This document shows positions 8,798-16,295 of a stretch of 64,000 nucleotides of DNA, piece after piece. The DNA comes from Flavobacterium sp. I3-2. Its GTDB lineage: Bacteria > Bacteroidota > Bacteroidia > Flavobacteriales > Flavobacteriaceae. The notes under the pieces were generated by a model that ran no database searches, had not been told where the DNA came from, and saw only the letters and a program-made list of their open reading frames with translations. Numbering within the stretch: position 1 is the stretch's first letter; each line of letters begins with the position of its first letter. The position numbers and the translations under genes were made by a program. The stretch is taken from assembly GCF_013389595.1 (NCBI RefSeq), contig NZ_CP058306.1, positions 2,542,001 through 2,606,000 on the forward strand, given 5' to 3'.

Positions 8798-9436
8798 ATG
8801 AGTGAAGTTTTAATTGCTATTATTGCAATCGTATGTTTGGTGAGTTACAAAGGATTTAACGACCCTGTATTTTTTGATAAATATAAGTTTAATGTAGGAG
8901 CAATTCAACGCGGTCAAAAATATCGAATTTTTACCTCTGCTTTTTTACATGGTGATTTAAGTCATTTGGTTTTTAATTTATTGACATTATATTTTTTTGC
9001 GCCAGTCGTTATTGCTTATTTTGGATCCTTGGGTTTTTTAATCGTTTATTTTATAAGTTTAGTTTGTGGTAGTTTATTGAGCTTAAAAATTCATGAAAAA
9101 CAGCCCTATTATTCTGCAATTGGAGCATCGGGTGCTATAACCGGAATTTTGTATGCCGCAATCTTATTAAATCCAGATGCTCAATTAGGTTTGTTTTTTG
9201 TAATTCCTGTGCCTGCTTATGTTTTCGGAATTGGTTATTTACTTTATTCAATTTATGGAATGAAACAACAAAATGATTTAATTGGTCATACGGCACATTT
9301 TGGAGGAGCCATTGGCGGTTTATTGTCTGTATTGATTCTTGATTATCGCGTTTTGATTGTGCATTATCAAATGGTGCTATTACTTTTAATTCCAATTGTT
9401 ATTTTGTATGTGATGATATCAAAAGGTAAAATTTAA
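8798..9436 (+). CDS. Rhomboid family intramembrane serine protease
   Basis: A 212-residue integral membrane protease with about six transmembrane helices that cuts single-pass membrane proteins within the bilayer. The family signs are FLHGDLSHLVFN (49-60, with the H-x-x-x-x-H-x-x-x-N oxyanion-side residues), the catalytic GASG (109-112, Ser111) and the catalytic His in AHFGG (His167). All key residues are present. It is divergent from the acyltransferase gene, with 85 bp between starts, and carries its own -7 like element TATCTTCG at 8776-8783. Its substrate is unknown. Confidence 0.93.
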   Translation: MSEVLIAIIAIVCLVSYKGFNDPVFFDKYKFNVGAIQRGQKYRIFTSAFLHGDLSHLVFNLLTLYFFAPVVIAYFGSLGFLIVYFISLVCGSLLSLKIHEKQPYYSAIGASGAITGILYAAILLNPDAQLGLFFVIPVPAYVFGIGYLLYSIYGMKQQNDLIGHTAHFGGAIGGLLSVLILDYRVLIVHYQMVLLLLIPIVILYVMISKGKI

Positions 9437-9455
9437 ATTAACATAAAATAGTTTT

Positions 9456-9485
9456 AAAAGGATTCTGATTGAGTCCTTTTTTTGT
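9456..9485 (+). terminator. Intrinsic terminator after the rhomboid gene
   Basis: AAAAGGA / TCCTTTT stem with an 11-base loop followed by a T run, 19 bp after the rhomboid stop codon. The stem is short but the U tract is strong. Confidence 0.65.
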
Positions 9486-9558
9486 TTTGTTTTTTTGTTT
9501 TTTATGTAAAATATTTTGATAATTTATATTAATTATTTATTTTTATTCGAATAAAATA

Positions 9559-12144
9559 ATGTATATGAATGTGTTTTTACGTAGTCTTGTTTTTTTCTTA
9601 ATTCTTGTGTTCCCCTTTTTACTTCAAGCTCAATATTATGAAACACATTATATAGCACCTTCACCGTGGCAATATTGGAGTCAAGCTAATGAGGTGGTAA
9701 TTTCTACAACTGATCCCAATCCTGTTACAGTAACACTTAAAAAAAGTGATGGAACTCTTTTGACCACTTTGACAGTGCTTGAATCAACTCCACAATCTTA
9801 TCGATTTCTAGGTTCGCCGAGTACTTTAACCAGAAATCTTTTGAATCAAATATATAATGATCGAGGACTTATAGTCGAAGCTTCAGCTCCAGTATTAGTA
9901 AATTATAGAAATATAGCTTCAGATGTTATTGGCGCAACTACAACTACAATCAAAGGAAATGCTTCTTTATTAAGTTTTGGAGAAGAAGGAGAAGGATTTG
10001 AATTTAGAGTAGGATATTACCGTTCTAATTTTATTGGATTATCAGACGGGATTTCAACTACAGGTGGACAACCAATTTACTCGGTTATGGCACTAGATAA
10101 TGCTACTATCGTAAATCTACCAGGAGGTCCAATCACTTTAAATCAAGGTCAGAGTTATTTGTTTAATGCTCCAATTGGTACATTGATTACTGCAGATAAA
10201 AAAGTAGTTATGGTTGCAGGAAGTTATGGAGATACACCACAAGCTTGTAGCGGAAGTGGTCAAGATGGTACAGTTGATCAATTGGCACCGATTAGTTCTT
10301 TAGGAGATAAATATATGATTGTCCGTGGGGCAGGAGCAATTGGAGTAGGTAATACACATCCTGAGCAAACTCTAGTTATTGCAACGCAAGCCAATACAAC
10401 TTTTACCATCGAAAATTTTAATAGTGCAGGAGTTTCTTTAGGAGCTCCAACTACAATTATTCTCACAAATGCTGGAGATTTTCATAATTTTCATCATGGA
10501 GATGCGAGTACTCAGTTTTCATCTTCAATGGTTGTTTCAAATAAACCAGTTAGCGTAATTTCGGGTACGGCTTATGGTTGTGAAACCGATTTTTCAACTG
10601 TGCTTCCAATTGGTGGATGTACTGGTGCGACAGATATTCGCACAAGAAAATTTATTAATTATAATAATATTGATTTAAATTTCTTTTCATATATAATAAT
10701 AGAAAGTCCAATAGAACCTGTATTCTTAAACGGTAATAACATTGAAACTTTAACAGGGAATAATCGAATCCAAATCGGAAACACAACTTTTTATTTAATT
10801 ACGTTCAACAATCTTAACATTGGTTCTTTGGGAGCAAATGGTAATATTTTATTGAATTCAAACCTACCTTTAACAGTTAGTATTGTTCAACAAGAAGAAA
10901 ACATTTCTTCGATGTCCGCTTTCTTTTCTTCTTTTGGAGAAGCAGCTTTAGCACCATTACTTTCTGTTACTAATCCTGATTGTTCGGTTACTTTAGAAGC
11001 TACGGAAGGAATGTTAGAATATGAATGGTTTTTTAATAGTAATTCAATTGGATTTACAACCGTAAATACAAAAACAGTTTCTCAATCAGGTGATTATACA
11101 GTTAAAGTGAAGAAAAATTGCGGTTGGACTCGAGTTTCTAAAGCTACGACAATAGAAGTAACTCCTTGTAACGATTTATCGATTACTAAAATAGTTGATT
11201 CTGAAGATGGATTACAAGCTACATTTAAAATTACAGTTACAAATAACAATCCTTTTTTTGACGATCCAAATGTTATTATGTCAGATTTGCTTCCTTCGGG
11301 ATATGCTTTTGTAAGTTATAATGCGACTCAAGGTTCGTATGATAATGTTACTGGAAATTGGAATGTTGGATTGTTAGCAGCTTTACAATCTGCCGAAATT
11401 ACTATTAAAGTTGATGTAAATTCGGATGGAAACTACAAAAATATAGCGACTGTTTTAGGACAAAACCCAGATCCATATCCAAATAACAATTCAGATTTTG
11501 CTGAAATTCAAAAGAAATTTGCTGACCTTGATGCAACAAAAACTGATGGTGTTAACTATTATCAGGCTGGAGATGAATTAAATTATGTAATAACTGTTAT
11601 TAACAAAGGACCTGCTGTTGCTTATGATGTTAGAGTGAGTGATCCAATGCCATTTGGTGTTACAAATATGAGTTGGAATAGTTCTATAAATACTAATGGA
11701 ACAGGTAATCTTTTAGATTTTATTCCGCAATTAAACGTTGGAAGCACTGTGATCTACAATGTGAAATTAAATGTACCTAAATCTCATGTTGGAGATTTTA
11801 TCAATATAGTTGAGGTAAGTTCTGAACACACGATTGATCCTGTTGAAGCATGTACAGCCTGCATAGACATTGATAGACAAGAGATTTATATTCCAAAAGG
11901 AATTTCACCAAATGGAGATAATATTAACGATTTCTTGGATTTGGAATTTTATCATGTTGCTAAAATTTCAATTTTCAATCGATATGGAACAACTGTTTAT
12001 TCAAAAACAGATTACAAAAAAGAATGGCATGGACAATCAAATAAAGGTAAGCAACTTCCTACAGGAACATATTTTTATGTGATTCATATTATTGATGGAA
12101 CTCAATTTACGGGCTACATTCAATTGGTAAATGAAGGTAAGTAA
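9559..12144 (+). CDS. Large surface protein: IgGFc-binding-like N-terminus, DUF11 repeats, T9SS type B sorting domain
   Basis: This 861-residue protein has a signal peptide ending at LLQAQ (residue 25). Residues about 28-460 resemble the IgGFc-binding N-terminal region seen in Bacteroidota and metazoan adhesins (HYIAPSPWQYWSQANEVV; IIESPIEPVFLNG). An Ig-like strand domain follows (about 465-545), then two DUF11 repeats: DLSITKIVDSEDGLQATFKI, and DLDATKTDGVNYYQAGDE with its continuation LNYVITVINKGP. The last 85 residues are the gliding-motility-associated type B C-terminal domain (IPKGISPNGDNINDFLDLEF ... ISIFNRYGTTVYSK ... LPTGTYFYVIHI), which directs export by the type IX system. It probably acts as a surface adhesin or matrix protein. 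It is transcribed alone and ends at a terminator. Confidence 0.88.
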   Translation: MYMNVFLRSLVFFLILVFPFLLQAQYYETHYIAPSPWQYWSQANEVVISTTDPNPVTVTLKKSDGTLLTTLTVLESTPQSYRFLGSPSTLTRNLLNQIYNDRGLIVEASAPVLVNYRNIASDVIGATTTTIKGNASLLSFGEEGEGFEFRVGYYRSNFIGLSDGISTTGGQPIYSVMALDNATIVNLPGGPITLNQGQSYLFNAPIGTLITADKKVVMVAGSYGDTPQACSGSGQDGTVDQLAPISSLGDKYMIVRGAGAIGVGNTHPEQTLVIATQANTTFTIENFNSAGVSLGAPTTIILTNAGDFHNFHHGDASTQFSSSMVVSNKPVSVISGTAYGCETDFSTVLPIGGCTGATDIRTRKFINYNNIDLNFFSYIIIESPIEPVFLNGNNIETLTGNNRIQIGNTTFYLITFNNLNIGSLGANGNILLNSNLPLTVSIVQQEENISSMSAFFSSFGEAALAPLLSVTNPDCSVTLEATEGMLEYEWFFNSNSIGFTTVNTKTVSQSGDYTVKVKKNCGWTRVSKATTIEVTPCNDLSITKIVDSEDGLQATFKITVTNNNPFFDDPNVIMSDLLPSGYAFVSYNATQGSYDNVTGNWNVGLLAALQSAEITIKVDVNSDGNYKNIATVLGQNPDPYPNNNSDFAEIQKKFADLDATKTDGVNYYQAGDELNYVITVINKGPAVAYDVRVSDPMPFGVTNMSWNSSINTNGTGNLLDFIPQLNVGSTVIYNVKLNVPKSHVGDFINIVEVSSEHTIDPVEACTACIDIDRQEIYIPKGISPNGDNINDFLDLEFYHVAKISIFNRYGTTVYSKTDYKKEWHGQSNKGKQLPTGTYFYVIHIIDGTQFTGYIQLVNEGK

Positions 12145-12151
12145 TTTAAAC

Positions 12152-12180
12152 AAAAACGGAAGTATTTAACTTCCGTTTTT
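12152..12180. terminator. Bidirectional intrinsic terminator
   Basis: AAAAACGGAAGT / ACTTCCGTTTTT hairpin with a five-base loop between the convergent surface protein and lolD genes. A and T runs on both sides allow termination in both directions. Confidence 0.85.
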
Positions 12181-12842
12181 TATTTCTGTAAATTTCCATC
12201 AATCATAACTAGTTTTTTATCAGCCATATTTGCTAATTCTAAATTATGTGTAACGATAACAAATGTTTGATTCATTTCATCACGTAATTTAAAAAACAAC
12301 TGATGTAGATTTTCTGCAGATTGTGTATCTAAATTTCCCGAAGGTTCATCAGCATAAATTACAGCAGGTTTATTAATCAAAGCTCTCGCTACTGCAACAC
12401 GCTGTTGTTCTCCACCAGATAACTCTGAAGGAAAATGTTTTTCTCGATGTGAAAGTCCTAAATAATTAAGTAATTTTTGTGCTTCAATTTCTGTTTCTTT
12501 TTTATCCTTTCCAGCAATAAATGCAGGGATACAAACATTTTCAAGAGCAGTAAATTCCGGAAGCAATTGATGAAATTGAAAAATAAAACCCAAATTTAGA
12601 TTTCTAAATTTAGATAATTCTTTATCGTTTAGTTTTAAAACATCAACATCATTAATAATCAACGAAGTATTTTGAACGGAACTTGGTTTATCTAAAGTTC
12701 CTAAAATTTGTAATAAAGTTGTTTTACCAGCTCCAGAAGAACCTACAATTGAAACGATTTCTCCTTTATTTATTTCTAAATCTATTCCTTTTAAAACCTG
12801 TAAATCATTATAAAATTTTTGAATATTTTGAGCTTTAATCAT
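12180..12842 (-). CDS. lolD: Lipoprotein-releasing ABC transporter ATP-binding protein LolD
   Basis: This 220-residue ATPase powers release of outer-membrane lipoproteins from the inner membrane with LolC/LolE-type permeases. Walker A is GSSGAGKTT (34-42), the Q-loop Gln is in [12 protein letters not shown] (near 89), the ABC signature LSGGEQQR is at 141-148, Walker B VIYADEP at 161-167 and the switch His in VTHN (near 199). The phrase [19 protein letters not shown] is typical of LolD rather than MacB. No permease gene is adjacent, so the partner must be elsewhere. The many lipoproteins in this window are plausible cargo. LolD and MacB-like ATPases are close, so a small doubt remains. Confidence 0.87.
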   Translation of the reverse strand: MIKAQNIQKFYNDLQVLKGIDLEINKGEIVSIVGSSGAGKTTLLQILGTLDKPSSVQNTSLIINDVDVLKLNDKELSKFRNLNLGFIFQFHQLLPEFTALENVCIPAFIAGKDKKETEIEAQKLLNYLGLSHREKHFPSELSGGEQQRVAVARALINKPAVIYADEPSGNLDTQSAENLHQLFFKLRDEMNQTFVIVTHNLELANMADKKLVMIDGNLQK

Positions 12843-13072
12843 TTGGTTAATTTCAATTTATTAAATAGAAAAATATAGTGTATCTAATTTAGAATGCAAT
12901 AAAGTTACGTTAAATTAGAATTATATTGTCAAGTTTGTATGTAAATTTGATTGAGAATTTGTTTAATTAGTTTATTTTGAAAGCAGTAGTCAAATTAAAA
13001 GACATGTTATTGAAAGTTTAAAAGTCATTGGCATTCAAATTGATTAATTAAAATGAATTATAATTTAATATT

Positions 13073-13369
13073 ATGGCAGAACTTGTAGTTAATTCAGCAG
13101 TTAGTACAAATTCAAAATATAGAAAACTAGCTTTATGTTTATTTTTGGATTTTATAGGATATTTATCATATACAATTCCTTTTTTAGGTGAGTTTACGGA
13201 TGTAATTTGGGCTCCATTTGCAGCATATTTAATTTCACAAATGTTCAAGGGAGCTTTAGGGAAGGTGAGTGGTGTTTTTACTTTTATAGAAGAAATATTA
13301 CCTGGTTTAGACTTTATTCCAACTTTTACAATTACGTGGCTATATTCTAATTTTACTAAGAAACCATAA
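13073..13369 (+). CDS. Small membrane protein (98 aa)
   Basis: A short integral membrane protein of unknown function. Two hydrophobic helices (about residues 20-38, LALCLFLDFIGYLSYTIPFL, and 44-60, VIWAPFAAYLISQMF) are followed by an amphipathic stretch and a basic tail. The D-F-I-G-Y-L-S-Y-T-I-P-F-L-G-E-F-x-D-x-x-W-A-P pattern is the kind conserved in uncharacterised Bacteroidota membrane proteins. It begins with a clear ATG and is followed at once by a terminator, so it is transcribed on its own. The 230 bp before it contain no gene I can see. Confidence 0.65.
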   Translation: MAELVVNSAVSTNSKYRKLALCLFLDFIGYLSYTIPFLGEFTDVIWAPFAAYLISQMFKGALGKVSGVFTFIEEILPGLDFIPTFTITWLYSNFTKKP

Positions 13370-13399
13370 AAAAGTCGTTCAACTGAACGACTTTTTTAT
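13367..13399. terminator. Bidirectional intrinsic terminator
   Basis: Inverted repeat AAAGTCGTTCA / TGAACGACTTT, essentially without a loop, with A and T runs on both sides. It lies between two convergent genes. Confidence 0.85.
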
Positions 13400-13402
13400 T
13401 AT

Positions 13403-14479
13403 TTATTTATTTATTTTTATTTCAAACATTTTATCCCAGTTTTTACCAGTAACAAAATAAGTATCTGTTTTTTTGTTGTAGGCAATCCCATTTAAAACAT
13501 CTAAATCTGGATGTTTAGTAACTTTAGATCTCAATGCACTTAAATCGATAACTTTTTCCACTTCACCATTTGTCGGATTTATAATTGCAATTGATTCTTG
13601 ACCATAAAAGTTTGCAAATATTTTACCATTTACCCATTCTAATTCGTTTATAGCTGGTACAGTTCCATTATTAGTTGCAACAACAAAATAATCTTTTAAC
13701 TTAAACGTGGTTGGATCAATGATGTAAATTTTATCTGTTCCATCAGTCATGTATAAATTTGTGCCATCGTTTGTTAATCCCCAACCATCCATTTTTTTGA
13801 AATACGGAATAGTTTGTTCCTTTTCTAGAGTTTCTAAATTATAAACATAAGCTTCATTGTTTTTATATGTAAGCTGATATAATTTATTATTTAAGATAGT
13901 TGCACCTTCACCAAAAATAGCGTCAGGCAGTTCGTTGATTTTTATAACTTCCCCAGTTTGAGGATTTACTTTACGAACACTTGATCTACCTTTAATTCCA
14001 GTTCCAACACCTTCACCATTTCCAGTGCTTTCGACTAAAATATCTCCATAAAATTCTAAACCTTGTGTGTAAGCTTTCATATCATGAGGAAAAGTATTTA
14101 CGATTTCATAATTTAAAATTTCTGGTTGTGTTTTTGAAAATAAATTAATCAGTACAGTAGCTTCTGACTTATTTCCTTGAGCATAAATATTTGCCTTAAT
14201 CAATTTTGAACCAAATTTTTCGTTAGATAAAGAAAAATTCAGTGGTTGCTTTCCGTTATTTGAACCTATTCGGACATCATTTGAAAAATAAACGACCGAA
14301 TCGATAGCTGTATTATTTGGGTTGCTTATTTCTAATGAAACAGATTCATTTGTATTATAAATTTGTTTTAGTTTACTAGAGTCAATAGCTAAAGTATTAT
14401 TTTCATTTTTTTTATCATCATTACAAGCTGTGAAAATAAGACCTAATCCTAAGATAGCTATAAGGTTATGTTTTTTCAT
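13403..14479 (-). CDS. Glutaminyl-peptide cyclotransferase (beta-propeller type), lipoprotein
   Basis: This enzyme forms N-terminal pyroglutamate from glutamine; the bacterial/plant form is a five-bladed beta propeller. The protein has 358 residues with a lipobox FTAC at 16-19 and an N-terminal Ig-like spacer (about 30-110). The propeller follows: TFPHDMKAYTQGLEFYGD (the FTQGLEF signature), ESTGNGEG, and INELEWVNGKIFANFYGQE, whose conserved Glu corresponds to the catalytic glutamate. In Bacteroidota many exported proteins start with Gln after signal cleavage, and several exported proteins in this window show such AQ-x or GQ-x sites. It is transcribed alone. Confidence 0.88.
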   Translation of the reverse strand: MKKHNLIAILGLGLIFTACNDDKKNENNTLAIDSSKLKQIYNTNESVSLEISNPNNTAIDSVVYFSNDVRIGSNNGKQPLNFSLSNEKFGSKLIKANIYAQGNKSEATVLINLFSKTQPEILNYEIVNTFPHDMKAYTQGLEFYGDILVESTGNGEGVGTGIKGRSSVRKVNPQTGEVIKINELPDAIFGEGATILNNKLYQLTYKNNEAYVYNLETLEKEQTIPYFKKMDGWGLTNDGTNLYMTDGTDKIYIIDPTTFKLKDYFVVATNNGTVPAINELEWVNGKIFANFYGQESIAIINPTNGEVEKVIDLSALRSKVTKHPDLDVLNGIAYNKKTDTYFVTGKNWDKMFEIKINK

Positions 14480-14534
14480 TTTTTATTTTTTTGTATTTAC
14501 AATATTACAATAGAATTTTTTATTTACAAAGGAC

Positions 14535-14564
14535 TTGTGTAAATATAAAATGTTTGTATATTTG
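14535..14564 (+). promoter_or_regulatory. Promoter of SRP RNA copy 1
   Basis: TTG (14535-14537), a 19-bp spacer and TATATTTG (14557-14564), an exact match to the Bacteroidota consensus TAnnTTTG. The predicted start is at or just before the first paired base of the RNA at 14569. Confidence 0.8.
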
Positions 14565-14568
14565 CAAC

Positions 14569-14662
14569 GGCAAGTCCTACACGACCAGCTCCTGATGACT
14601 CCTCCAGGGTGGGAACGCAGCAAAGGTATTCGGTTGTAGCGGTGCGATGTAGGTCGCTTGCC
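14569..14662 (+). ncRNA. ffs: Signal recognition particle RNA (4.5S type), copy 1
   Basis: A 94-nt hairpin RNA that binds Ffh and targets nascent membrane proteins. The ends pair (GGCAAG / CTTGCC, then ACGACC near the 5' end with GGTCG near the 3' end). The apex holds CCAGGGTGGGAACGCAGCAA, with the GGAA tetraloop and the A/GCAG asymmetric bulge that form the Ffh M-domain site; E. coli 4.5S has GTCCGGAAGGAAGCAGC there. A T run at 14663-14668 follows directly. A second copy follows 191 bp downstream. Predicted proteins overlapping this region have no support. Confidence 0.92.
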
Positions 14663-14677
14663 TTTTTTAAAAAATAC

Positions 14678-14714
14678 AAAAAAACGCTACTTTCAAAAAA
14701 AGTAGCGTTTTTTT
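14678..14714 (+). terminator. Terminator between the two SRP RNA genes
   Basis: AAACGCTACTTT / AAAGTAGCGTTT hairpin followed by a T run. It lies 16 bp after copy 1 and before the promoter of copy 2, so the two RNAs are made as separate transcripts. Confidence 0.85.
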
Positions 14715-14725
14715 GTTTGAAAACC

Positions 14726-14755
14726 TTTGTGTTTACTGGATTTGTTATATATTTG
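14726..14755 (+). promoter_or_regulatory. Promoter of SRP RNA copy 2
   Basis: TTTG (14726-14729), an 18-bp spacer and TATATTTG (14748-14755). The region differs in sequence from the copy 1 promoter except for the two consensus boxes, which argues that both promoters are maintained by selection. Confidence 0.8.
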
Positions 14756-14759
14756 CAGT

Positions 14760-14853
14760 AGCAAGTCCTACACGACCAGCTCCTAATGACTCCTCCAGGG
14801 TGGGAACGCAGCAAAGGTATTTGGTTGTAGCGGTGCGATGTAGGTCGCTTGCT
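14760..14853 (+). ncRNA. ffs: Signal recognition particle RNA (4.5S type), copy 2
   Basis: A second 94-nt SRP RNA gene, identical to copy 1 except at four positions. These form two base-pair exchanges: the terminal pair G14569-C14662 becomes A14760-T14853, and the internal pair G14594-C14631 becomes A14785-T14822. The apical GGAA loop and Ffh-binding region are unchanged. Because the changes keep pairing, both copies look functional. Copy 2 has its own promoter and terminator. Confidence 0.9.
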
Positions 14854-14869
14854 ATTTTTAAAAAATACA

Positions 14870-14901
14870 GAAAACTCTACTTTAAAAAAGTGGAGTTTTT
14901 T
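14870..14901 (+). terminator. Terminator after SRP RNA copy 2
   Basis: ACTCTACTTT / AAAGTGGAGT stem (one G-U pair) with a T run, 17 bp after copy 2. It resembles the hairpin after copy 1 in layout but not in exact sequence. Confidence 0.8.
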
Positions 14902-14943
14902 GTTATTTATAAATAAGAAATATTCATTTAAATATAAAAACTA

Positions 14944-14969
14944 AAAAAGCGAACCTAAGTTCGCTTTTT
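14944..14969 (-). terminator. Terminator of the 108-aa gene
   Basis: AAAAAGCGAAC / GTTCGCTTTTT hairpin with a 4-base loop, directly after the stop codon at 14972 on the minus strand. It could also serve plus-strand transcripts. Confidence 0.8.
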
Positions 14970-14971
14970 AA

Positions 14972-15298
14972 TTACAATGAAATTTCAAATGTGTTCTCTA
15001 AAAGTTGCAATTCGTATTTCGATTTAAAATCTTCTTTGCAAAAATCGGCAGTAGAAAAAGTTTTGTGATATTCAAAAACAATATCTAAAATGCTGTCATC
15101 TTGTAGAGCTACTAGATGCATGAATTTTTGTTGTTCACATAAAGTGCATTCTTCTACATTTCCAATAAAGTTTTCGATTTTGTAATTCTTTTCATTACAT
15201 AGGTCTAAAATTAATTCGAAAACCTCTAATTCTAAATCTGATTTATTTTCTAATAAAGCAGCTTTCAAAAGCAAATTTTTAATGTTTTTCTCTTTCAT
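14972..15298 (-). CDS. Hypothetical cytoplasmic protein with a CxxC pair (108 aa)
   Basis: A small soluble, acidic, mostly helical protein with no signal peptide. It has a C-T-L-C pair near residues 51-54 (NVEECTLCEQQKFMHL), possibly a metal or redox site, and single cysteines elsewhere. I do not recognise the family. It stands alone with its own terminator, and 225 bp of AT-rich DNA without a visible gene precedes it. Confidence 0.55.
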   Translation of the reverse strand: MKEKNIKNLLLKAALLENKSDLELEVFELILDLCNEKNYKIENFIGNVEECTLCEQQKFMHLVALQDDSILDIVFEYHKTFSTADFCKEDFKSKYELQLLENTFEISL

Positions 15299-15523
15299 AG
15301 TACATTTTTTTAGTTAAAATAACGTTTTTCGATATAGCAATTATCTGTAACTAATGTACTAATATTCAGGTTAGTAAAAAAATAAAATTTAAACTTTAAC
15401 ATAATTGGTGATTATGTGTTTTAATTTAGTAATGTTTATTTAAAAAAAATCCTTTTTTGCTAAATCCTTTTTAAATATATTGGTATTTTGTGTAAGGTTT
15501 GTTTATATTTTAAAATATTAAGT

Positions 15524-16270
15524 TTATTCTTTCTTAAAAAATATTGCATCACCTTGATTTTTTGGCAAAATTGTAATATCCGCTAATTGAACATGTTCTG
15601 GCTGATTGATAACAAATGCAATAGTTTCAGCAATATTTTCTGCTTGTAAAGCTTGATAACCTTTATAAACCATTTTCGCTCTTTCTGAATCTCCTTTAAA
15701 ACGAACTAATGAAAATTCTGTTTCGACAGCACCTGGGGCGATAGAAGTTACTTTGATTCCTAAAGGAAGAAAATCTAAACGCATTCCTCTTGTTAGGGCT
15801 TCGACTGCAAATTTTGATGCGCAATAAGTAGTTCCATTGGAATAAACTTGTTTGCCTGCAATCGAAGATAAATTTATAATGTGTTTATTTGAATTTTTAC
15901 TCATCAATGGTAATACTGCTTTTGTAACATAAATCAAACCTTTGACGTTTAAATCTATCATTGCGTCTAAATCATCAAGGTCAGCATCCTGGAAGGTAGC
16001 TAAACCATGTGCATTTCCAGCGTTATTAATTAAAATGTCAATTGCCTTGAAATTTTCTGGTAATGAATCTAAAGCTTCAAAAACAACTTTTCTGTTTGTT
16101 ACATCAAAGTTTAGTGTTATCACTTCATTAATTAAGCTCAATTCTGATTTTAATTTTTCTAAACGTTCGCTTCTTCTTCCGCATAGAATTAATCTATTGT
16201 TTTTTATCAAAAGACGAGCAGTTGCTTCTCCGATTCCAGAGGTAGCTCCAGTAATTAGTATTGTTTTCAT
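15524..16270 (-). CDS. SDR family NAD(P)-dependent oxidoreductase (YdfG-like)
   Basis: A 248-residue classical short-chain dehydrogenase. The Rossmann glycine motif TGATSGIG is at 7-14, NNAG at 82-85, the catalytic Ser in LSSIAG (Ser136) and YCASK with Tyr149 and Lys153; all catalytic residues are present. Basic residues after the second strand (CGRRSERL, 30-37) suggest NADP(H) preference. It resembles YdfG-type 3-hydroxy acid dehydrogenases (serine/allo-threonine). The substrate is not certain. It lies 26 bp downstream of the AsmA-like gene on the same strand and may be co-transcribed. Confidence 0.9.
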   Translation of the reverse strand: MKTILITGATSGIGEATARLLIKNNRLILCGRRSERLEKLKSELSLINEVITLNFDVTNRKVVFEALDSLPENFKAIDILINNAGNAHGLATFQDADLDDLDAMIDLNVKGLIYVTKAVLPLMSKNSNKHIINLSSIAGKQVYSNGTTYCASKFAVEALTRGMRLDFLPLGIKVTSIAPGAVETEFSLVRFKGDSERAKMVYKGYQALQAENIAETIAFVINQPEHVQLADITILPKNQGDAIFFKKE

Positions 16271-16295
16271 TAAAATATATTCTTTGTAAATGTGT

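Noticed and set aside
12180..12842. LolD as a MacB-type antibiotic exporter ATPase
   Set aside because: No MacA/MacB-like permease is adjacent and the Q-loop region reads as LolD; a lipoprotein-release role is more likely.
14524..14916. Open frames on both strands across the SRP RNA region
   Set aside because: They are created by the two SRP RNA genes; codons repeat the RNA sequence and have no protein signature.
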